Of a stretch of 64,000 nucleotides of DNA, positions 55,948-64,000 are shown piece by piece. A program made the position numbers and the translations under genes. Source of the DNA: Acorus gramineus. Its lineage: Eukaryota; Streptophyta; Magnoliopsida; Acorales; Acoraceae. The stretch is from the NCBI GenBank assembly GCA_030737835.1, contig CM060849.1, positions 15,233,216 through 15,297,215 on the forward strand, written 5' to 3'. The notes below the pieces were generated by a model. That model worked only from the letters and a program-made list of their open reading frames with translations. It was not told the DNA's origin and made no database searches. Every line of letters starts with the position of its first letter. Position 1 is the stretch's first letter.

Positions 55948-58900
55948 TCATTTTGATCCAACAGGGATCAACTTGATGGCTGCAGCGATCGGCATGCTAA
56001 GAAATCCTATTAAAACACAAACCAACCACTCCGTCGAAGTGAGTGGTGTTGTGTTGGCGAAATCGCCGAGAAATTCAACTATAATGACTTGGAAGATGAC
56101 AGTACTGCTGAGGACAGCCACGAACACGTAGTTCTTCAGTATGCCATCTAATACATTGATCTTTTCCATCTCCCTGGAGCTTATTTCATTGAAAACCTGC
56201 AGAAATAAGACCGAGAAGTCGTTAGCCAAAAAATGCAGTTATACTGAATTTTGCTAAGCATATCAATTATCCAGAAAAAAAAATATCTCTATGCACTTTG
56301 AATCCGCATCCGTAAAAACTAGAATTCATTAGGTATTTGAATATCTGGAGTGCGGATATGGATATCTATGAAATTGCTCGAAAAAATATCCAAATATTAT
56401 ATATGTAGTAAATTTATATATGTTTGTATCATATATTGTTCAAATTCAATTATCCTGTATAATTAACCATAATCTTAAAAACTTAAATTAATATTGTGAA
56501 AATAAAATGATTATTAGTACTTTTACAAAAGAAAAAAAGAAAAAAGACTGATATTGTCACCCCAAATTATTAGAACAGGCTTACACAAATTGAGTCAAAC
56601 TAATCTTCCCATTTATTACCTCATAGCACATGGTTTTTGGAGTTCCCATTTTTTTCCATCTCTCTTCATTTTATCAAATATTAGGTGATTATCTTATCAA
56701 TATGAATCCTATAATAATTTTTGAATGGGTTGGACCAGCAGTTCAACCACCTGAGCCAACAACTTTCCCATTTGATCTCATTCTCTGGAATTTTAAGTAT
56801 TGAAGGAGACTGTATGTTCCATTCTCTAAGTCTCATTCCCTTCATGATTTTTCTCCACTAAGGATGCTCATCTAGCAAACCTAGTAATGCCAGTCCTAAT
56901 ATTTTATAACACAATCAAATGCATGCAAATCTTCTTAACTATCTATTTGGCTACAAAAAGCATAAATTAAATTAATTTGATACAGGAAAGGGACAAGGAA
57001 GAAAAGTTACCTGACAGAAGACGAACGTATTGAAAATGAGTGTGTTTAAGGTTAATTCTGCATCAGGTCCATCAAGTAGAAATATAGCTTTTCCTTCTGT
57101 TTGAAGGTACCATATCACAATAAACTGGTAGAATGCCTGCCCCATGATATTTCTCCACATCACGTTGCTAATGAAATTTCCCGTCCTACCAACTGGTGCT
57201 CTTTCCATCAAGTCATCTCGAGGTGGTTCAGTAGCTAGTGCAAGCGCTCCTAACGTATCCATAATCATGTTGACCCAGAGAAGCTGAACAGCCGTAAGAG
57301 GAGCATCTCCTAAAAACATTGTTATCAAAAATAAGGAAATCAGTTTCCAAAAGTTAGAAAGAGAAAATCATAGCATGCTGTTGAATACATAACAAATTTA
57401 CCTGTCAAGCATGCAGAGGAAAAGTTGACAATTAAAGCAACCACATTCACAGTCAGCTGAAACTGTACAAACTTTTGGATGTTGATGTACACTGAACGAC
57501 CCCATTTCGCCACAGTGGCAATTGTTGAGAAATTATCATCCAGAATAATCACATCGGCACTCTCTTTTGCAACCTGTGCTAGGCGTGGTATAAGATAAAT
57601 GAAAACACACAAAGAACACAAGTATCTGTATGCAATTATTTCAGCAGGAAGAGACCATAATTTAATATGAATAATAATCCACATGGCAGATTTCAGATAA
57701 TGGAATACATATCATAAATGATAGGGTTGCCAAAAAAATTCTTATTTAAAATAAAATAACAATATCACTCAAGAGTGATATATCTACCACTACTTCTTGT
57801 AGTTGTTGAAAGTTGCCCGCATCAGCCAACAAAAGTATGGACGACATTTTTTTAAAAGAAAAGATAGGCTCTCTGCCATCATATATTTGATAGTAGAAAA
57901 CCAAAGTCCAAACACAATCAAAATAAACACTGTGCATCCAACCAGTGAAGATGTCACTGGAATGTATGACAGGAAAAGCAAAAAGGAAACCACGATCACT
58001 CCTCAAAATATTCTTTATTCCTTAGGACAGAGTGCGTGAGAGGAGTTAAAGCATGATAAGCCCCAAGACAGTATCTAGATATGATAAAAAAAAATAGCAG
58101 ATTGGATTCATAAAGGATAACTTTGTTCAACATGAAACTGTAAAGGATGTTACAAGATGCAAACAATAAATACCTCAGTTCCTGCAATGCCCATTGCAAG
58201 ACCTATATCTGCCTCATGAAGCGCAGGAGCATCGTTAGTGCCATCACCGGTCACAGCAACAACTTCATTAAACATGGTCCGCAGGTGTTTGACTAGTGTA
58301 TGCTTATCTAATGGTGAAGATCGAGCCATCACCTAGGCATAATAACAATAATAACAGATAAATAGATGAGAAACAACCATTATTTATGAAGATTGCATTG
58401 GGTAAAAAAGCAGAAATTTGCATGGAATAAGACCTGAATCTTGGGAATAAGTTCAGTCAGCTCTTCCAGGGTCTTCTCTCGAAATTCAGGACCTTCAATG
58501 GCTATACCCCCGTCAGTGAGGATTCCACATTCCCGAGCAATTGCTTTGGCAGTGTTGATATTGTCTCCTGTGACCATTCTCACAACAATGCCAGCTGACC
58601 TACAAATTGCAACAGACTCTTTGACACCAGGGCGAACAGGATCCTTGATGCCCACAATTCCAATACAAGTAAACCCTGTAAGAGGAATTTGATTCGAAAC
58701 AGAGAAATCATTTTCAATCTCCATGTAAGCAAGGCATAATGTTCGTAGAGCTTCATTAGCAAACAGCTCAATAGTGTCCCTCAGACGGCTTGCAGTAGTT
58801 TCATCAAGGGGAACAATATTGCCTGAGGAATCCATCACCTTCTCGCAAGCAGCCAAAACTATTTCAGATGCACCTTTGGTATGGGCACGGAATCCTCCCT

Positions 58901-61771
58901 CTGGAAGCTGCAGTACTACTCCCATCCTCTTCTTCAAAGAATTGAAAGGTTCAACTTTAACGAGTTTACATGATCGACGCTCCCCATGAAAATCTCCACC
59001 AAGGGACAAACCAAATTCTAAAATAGCAGTCTCAGTTGGTGTGCCTAATTTTTCAAGCCTTCCATCTTTATTGGTCACTACTTCACCTCCGGTATTATTA
59101 AATATCGACTGGAGAAGGGTTTTAACAGCAACATCTGGAATCTCAGAGCACAGTTCACGGGCTGCCTTGGGATCACTGACTTCTTTTATCTTTCCACATA
59201 TACATGCCTTCACTACAGTCATGTGATTAGTGGTCAATGTTCCTGTTTTGTCGCTACATATCGTTGTGGCCGAACCCATGGTCTCACAGGCAGCAAGGTG
59301 GCGAACAAGCGCTTTGTCATTCATCATCTTCTTCATTGCAAAAGCAAGACTCAAAGTCACAGCCAAAGGCAGGCCCTCAGGGACAGCAACCACAACAATC
59401 GTGACTGCAACTGCAAAGTATTCCAACAACTCCATCGCATCATCCCAGGACCAGCTCCAGTGCATACCATCTTGCACCTTCTGGGTGATCAGTCCTTGTG
59501 CCAGAACAGCGAATGTCACGACAGCAAAGAACAGACCTATTTTCCCAATTACGGTAGCCACTCCATTCAGTTTAACCTGCAATGGTGTTTCATCATCTCC
59601 TCCTTCACTGAGTGTGGCCATCAACTTGCCCCACTGGGTTCTCATGCCAACTGTGGTAATCAACATTATGCAAGATCCATCTTGGACCTTAGTCCCTGAC
59701 AAAAGAAAAGGGTTATCTTCATTCACAACAACAGGCTCACTCTCCCCAGTCAGACTGGACTCATTTATCAAAACAGAAAACCCAGACACAAACAACCCAT
59801 CTGCTGGAATTTGGTCTCCTATTGCTAGATGCACAATATCACCAGGAAGTAGATCGTATATGGAGATCTTCTGCCTAAAACCATCTCGGGTTACCTGGAC
59901 AGTGATCTTCTTCTTCTCTTTATCAAGGTCCTTGAACTGCAATGACTGTCGATAATCACTTGTTGCTGTTACAAAAACAACCAATAGGATGCTGGCAGCG
60001 ATACCAAGGCCATCATGAGCACCTTTTGGCCACCCTTCCATCGCAACGCCAACCATGAGAGACACAATGGCACATACACCAAGGATGATGAGGGTCATGT
60101 CTTGGAGAGCTTCCCATAAAAACACCCAAAAGCTACGGACTTCGCTTTCAGTGAATTTATTGATTCCATAGATATCTTGCCTGCACTTCATCCGATCCTC
60201 TGAAGTATCGATCCCGTTAGTAGTTGATGTGCGAAGCTTATCCGCAATACCCACCACATTACCATGCATTTTCAGTTTCTTCACATCATGGCCTTCGACG
60301 ACAGAGCCCAGTTCCTCAGCACATATCTCAAACCCTGCTTCTCTGACATCTTCAGGAACAGTGTACTCACTAGGTAGTGCAATACCTGTGCACAACTAAC
60401 AGTATCAGAATCAAGATGTCAAACTGAAGAAAAGGTGATAGTTATCAAATTTATTGAGCAACTATAACTTGTTTGCTCTAGGTTCACTATTTATAAGAGA
60501 GACTCACTGTGTATAAACTGAAGAGCAGCCTTGGAAACCAAAACAGCAACTCTAAGCTTCTCCTGCAAGACAAAAACGGGCTTTTAATAAATGATTTTCT
60601 TTGCTGCAACATTTCATTTTACCTCATTGTGCTTCTGTTGAACCGCAATAAATTTGTTTTAAAAAAAATCAGAGCATCTTATGATAAAAACAGATGTCAA
60701 CAAAATTATCTTCCATACTAGTTTGATACACAACTTGTGTTCAAAAGAACTTTATGCCTAAATTGGAAAACCTTCCAAAAATTTCCTCTAGAAGATCAAT
60801 TATGGAATATCAACACATAAGTCATCTGCCAACCTATTTGCATGTCCTCATCATAAGTAGGACAATGCCCATCTTCCATGAACGCCAATAGGATTACGTA
60901 GATAAAAACTACAAAATCAACTATGTATCTTCACATTCATTACAATGCAAAAAAAATAAAAAATAAAAAACTCTTCTCTGGTAAAGATAGTGTCACAGTG
61001 CTTTTTGTAAAAAAAAATTTGAGGAATGTTGCATCCCAAATTTTATTAAAAACTGTGACAACTAGAAAACACATTGAGAGCCGCAAGGAGAGAAAAAAAA
61101 AGAAGGAAACAGAGATCATCAAGGACGACCACCTACAAAAAGCCTCACAGAGAGATATATAACTCAACATAGAAAACACCCTCCCGTGAAGGTCAGAATA
61201 GTCAGTATTTTGCTATCTGGATTAAATATGCAGAAAATTCAAAAAATAACCATTACCATCCTCCATTGCTTTAATGTTAATCAATAAGTTTATATTCTGA
61301 AAAAGAAAAAAAAGACACATCAATCATATATTACAAGGAAGATTGTTAGAAAATATATTCTCAGAAGAGATCAATAGATTAATTGATTTACTTAAATTCA
61401 AAGAATTCTCCAAAAAATACCAAGAAAAAGACCAGAGACACAATAAAAAAGATATCAATGTAAACAAAAAAAAAAAAGAAAATGGAAGATTCAGTGCAAC
61501 CCATTAAGAGAAATGCAAAGTAGAAGCAACCCATTAAGAGAAATGCAAAGTAGAAGCAACCCATTTGACACATTGAAGTAATGGGAAATTCAACCTGATT
61601 AGTGCGTTTCATGGCGGCCACCTCGAACCGTTTGGAGAGGTTGGCAGTGAAGCGGAACCTCCGCTTGGGGTTCTTCACGACCCCACAAAGCTTCCTCCAT
61701 CTTTGCAGCGCCTCCTCCGACGAGTTCTTCGACTTCACACCACCAAAGTTTTGGTTCAGATAACTCTCCAT
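55948..61771 (-). CDS. Autoinhibited calcium-transporting P-type ATPase (ACA1/ACA2-like)
   Basis: Seven coding exons on the minus strand: 61771-61595, 60562-60508, 60385-58434, 58332-58174, 57573-57402, 57309-57011 and 56196-55948, giving 1020 aa (ACA2 is about 1014). This type IIB pump exports cytosolic Ca2+, using ATP, across an endomembrane or the plasma membrane. The N-terminus [11 protein letters not shown]...[20 protein letters not shown] is the calmodulin-binding autoinhibitory region of this subgroup. The large exon 3 carries TGES (290-293, actuator domain), PEGL (413-416, ion-binding helix M4) and DKTGTLT with the phosphorylated Asp at about 456. GDGTNDAP (757-764) in exon 4 is the hinge motif. 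Several hydrophobic C-terminal helices follow, ending [15 protein letters not shown]. All catalytic motifs are intact. Intron 1 (1032 bp) contains a 30-bp tandem duplication. The start was chosen because it gives the canonical MESYLN N-terminus. Confidence 0.96.
61496..61565 (-). repeat. 30-bp tandem duplication in ATPase intron 1
   Basis: A 30-bp unit starting GCAACCCATTAAGAGAAATG is present twice without change (61496-61525 and 61526-61555), and its first 10 bp recur at 61556-61565. It lies 29-98 nt inside intron 1, close to the exon-1 donor. Identical units point to a recent slippage event. Confidence 0.9.
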
Positions 61772-62500
61772 CCCTCCCCTCCCTTCTTCCCCTCTCAATC
61801 TCCTCCCTCTTCAAAAACCCAAAACACAATACCACCACCACCAACAATGAACAAACAAAAACCCAATATCAACACCAATCCACAGAGCCAAAAGCAAAGA
61901 AAACGCGTGTTTTTATGACTGAAAAGACCGAATCTTTATTTTCAAAAGAAGTTGCACTGAAACTTCCAATTCAATCTTTAGTGAGTTTCTTTGTTTTGAA
62001 TGATTGATTTGAAGGTGGGGGCAGTATTTTCAAAAGGCAGAACATCAGAGGAGACTCAAAAATATGGAAAGTATGCTTCTTTTTTTTTTTGTTGTGAATT
62101 TTAGAAGAAATGAAGAGAGGAGGAGAGATCCGAAAAAAGTTGGAGGTGGTGGTGTGTTGGGGTCCTGCTATTTTGGAAACTGACCGAAAATGAGGGTCAA
62201 ACCTTTCATAGAATCTCTTTTTCTCTCTTTCTATTTCGAATAAATTCTAAAATCACATCAAAACAAAAGCTTTGATTTTGCCAAGCACGGTTGCAGAGGG
62301 GGGCGTTTTCGTCCCTGTGATTCTGTGAAGCGCAAAAATTCGTGTTGAACTTTTTGCATATAACCCCATAATAAATCTCTCTGTCTCGATGCTCCTTCCT
62401 TGCATATATTATATTGCATGAATGACTGTATGCATCCGCGCCAAAATATTAAACCCTAAATCCAGAATAAGAAAGAATACAAAAAATATAAAAAAAAACT
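61772..62500. other. Promoter and 5' leader region of the ATPase gene
   Basis: Sequence upstream of the minus-strand ATPase start. The first 100-150 bp are pyrimidine-rich on the plus strand and presumably 5' UTR. No decisive core-promoter motif was recognised. Confidence 0.4.
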
Positions 62501-62940
62501 GTTTGTTTTGACATAATAAACCCTGATAATTATGTCTGGATAAGCTAGGATAAGGCATGATAACTATTCTAAGAAAATTGTGGAATTGATTATCAAGGCT
62601 TATCTATATCAATGGATAAAAATACCCTTTTCTGTCATTTTAAAAAATTTATCTCACCTAACAGACTCACACAGATTCCAAAAACTGTCACATCTATCAA
62701 ATCAATCATATATCTCTGACATTATTCCCAGGTGGTATAATTGTCATTTAAAAAATCATAAACTCTTATTCATTCCTTATCAACTATTTATCATCACTTT
62801 ATCCAAGGTGAACCAAACAACAAAAAAATCATTTTTTACGTTTCCCAATGAAAATAATAAAAAAAAAACAATTAAACAAAAAGTTGCTTATTCAGTCTGG
62901 ATTGTTATCTATCCTAGTATAGCTATCGGGAGCGAATAAT
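62501..62940. mobile_element. 440-bp MITE, near-identical to 34381-34820
   Basis: Starts GTTTGTTTTGACATAATAAA and ends GGGAGCGAATAAT. Same length and orientation as 34381-34820, with scattered substitutions. Imperfect terminal inverted repeats: CCTGATAATTATGTCTGGATA against CCCGATAGCTATACTAGGATA from the other end. It lies 730 bp upstream of the ATPase start codon. Confidence 0.75.
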
Positions 62941-63794
62941 CTAAGTCACACCTCATAGGGGGTAGAGTCTACTGCAAACATAAAAATAATTTTACTTAAT
63001 TTTTGTTTTTTTTACTTAATTTATTTAAAAATTAAACACCCGTTTTATTTCTTATTTGAAGTTATAACTCCCCATGTATGAATGGAAGTATACCTAACCT
63101 ATCACTTATAAAAATACTTCACATTCCAATGTGCCCAAAAAAAAGCAGAAACATTTTTAATGTAGACCTAAACAAAGGGTGTATATTAGCATTACTGCAA
63201 CGTGTCCCTTTTGTAAGAATTTTATATGAAACCCATACCATGGTATAAACTATGAATTTCTCTCTTTTTTTTTTTCCTGTACACAAATAAAAAAAAAATT
63301 AAAAAAATGTCCTATTAAAAATGTGTAAAAAAAATCATTTATTTGTATCCCTTCACCCAAACAATTTCGATTAGTTTTTAACCAATAATAATACCTTTCT
63401 TTGTATTTTAAAAAAACCTTTCCCTGTGAAATTTAAAATAGTTTATATGTTAAATACCAAAATATTATATTGTCAAAATAAAGTTATTTCTGGTATTTGC
63501 AGACCATAATTATGTTTGGTATCTAAAAATGAATTAAAATGTATTTTTAAAAATTCAATTAAAGATGTGTCCCAGTTGAAAATGAATCATGTCGGAAGAA
63601 TAATTTGTCTAAATAATTACATTAGATTCTGTTTTAGAGGGACCCATTTAAATATAAAGTTGAGATAGTGAGCTTCTTTTTCATGTATACAGTATACTAG
63701 ATTCTGAAAAAGTAACGCAAAAATCACAATCCACGTTTGCAAGTGTGGAAGACCAGTCAATGAACCGTGACGGCAGAATAACCATTAAAGAAAA
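62941..63794. other. AT-rich intergenic DNA, no gene seen
   Basis: Low-complexity AT-rich sequence with many A and T runs and no supportable frame or RNA. Confidence 0.5.
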
Positions 63795-64000
63795 GGGAAA
63801 AATCCAAATAACCCCCCGTATATTGTCTGAAATCTATATAACTTATTGGCTTTTCCTAAAGACTACATAAATTCAAATAACTCATTGAATTAAAATTCTG
63901 TTGACAAACGAGAAACATTTCACGAATATTCCATTTGTCAACTTTGATTAAAAACATAGTATAACAAAAACCTCCTATAATTTGTTAAAAATACGAAAAA
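63795..64000. mobile_element. Mutator-type MITE, copy 4 (cut by the window end)
   Basis: Starts GGGAAAAATCCAAATAACCC, the same end as copies 1-3, followed by a second module (GAAATCTATATAACTTATTGG) and the element-like interior with CAAATAACTCATTGA and GATTAAAAACATAGTA blocks. The right end lies outside the window, so the target duplication (expected TAAAGAAAA) cannot be checked. Confidence 0.65.

Noticed and set aside
59223-59955. Plus-strand frames within the ATPase region
   Set aside because: They are antisense to the large ATPase exon, which carries all catalytic P-type motifs.

Overview
This is 64 kb of nuclear DNA from a flowering plant. It holds five multi-exon genes with GT..AG introns, separated by very AT-rich DNA full of small non-autonomous transposons. 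The first exons of the formin and condensin genes are extremely GC-rich, while their later exons are AT-richer. Such a 5'-to-3' GC gradient is common in monocots, but the lineage cannot be fixed from this window. There are no operons, CRISPR arrays, rRNA genes or convincing tRNA genes.

Layout. (1) 1-5.0 kb: AT-rich flank with a Mutator-type MITE at 3170-3634. (2) 5236-9649 (+): a type I (membrane-anchored) formin of the AtFH1/AtFH2 kind, 4 exons, about 799 aa, preceded by a tight G-box/TGACGTCA cluster. (3) 11672-17605 (-): an IFRD/SAT32-like gene in 13 coding exons, 436 aa, with a 10-nt first coding exon and a possible extra in-frame exon inside intron 11. (4) 17.9-37.7 kb: a 20-kb gene-poor stretch with Mutator-, hAT- and PIF/Harbinger-type MITEs, a SINE candidate, a foldback element, and a ~154-bp tandem array that a MITE has interrupted. 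(5) 38128-39471 (+): a D-type cyclin with an LxCxE motif, 5 exons, 323 aa, closest to the CYCD5 class. (6) 39.5-45 kb: AT-rich, with a clean hAT MITE at 41134-41571. (7) 45018-53155 (+): condensin II subunit CAP-G2 (HEB1), 5 exons, about 1261 aa. (8) About 54.06-54.53 kb: a broken FRIGIDA-like fragment, then nested MITEs to 55.4 kb. (9) 55948-61771 (-): an ACA1/ACA2-type autoinhibited Ca2+-ATPase, 7 coding exons, 1020 aa. (10) 62-64 kb: flank with a near-identical sister of the 34.4-kb MITE and the start of another Mutator-type element.

The genes are independent transcription units for actin nucleation at the membrane, an IFRD regulator, the G1/S switch, chromosome condensation and calcium export. 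I see no functional cluster and no obviously new biochemical system. The best material for follow-up is structural: a MITE family whose terminal inverted repeats are themselves built of ~30-bp modules (three copies with 9-bp target duplications), a MITE insertion proven by its paralogous empty site, the in-frame exon candidate in the IFRD gene, and the FRIGIDA-like pseudogene. All exon joins were derived by hand from splice dinucleotides, reading frame and remembered family sequence; no transcript evidence was available.
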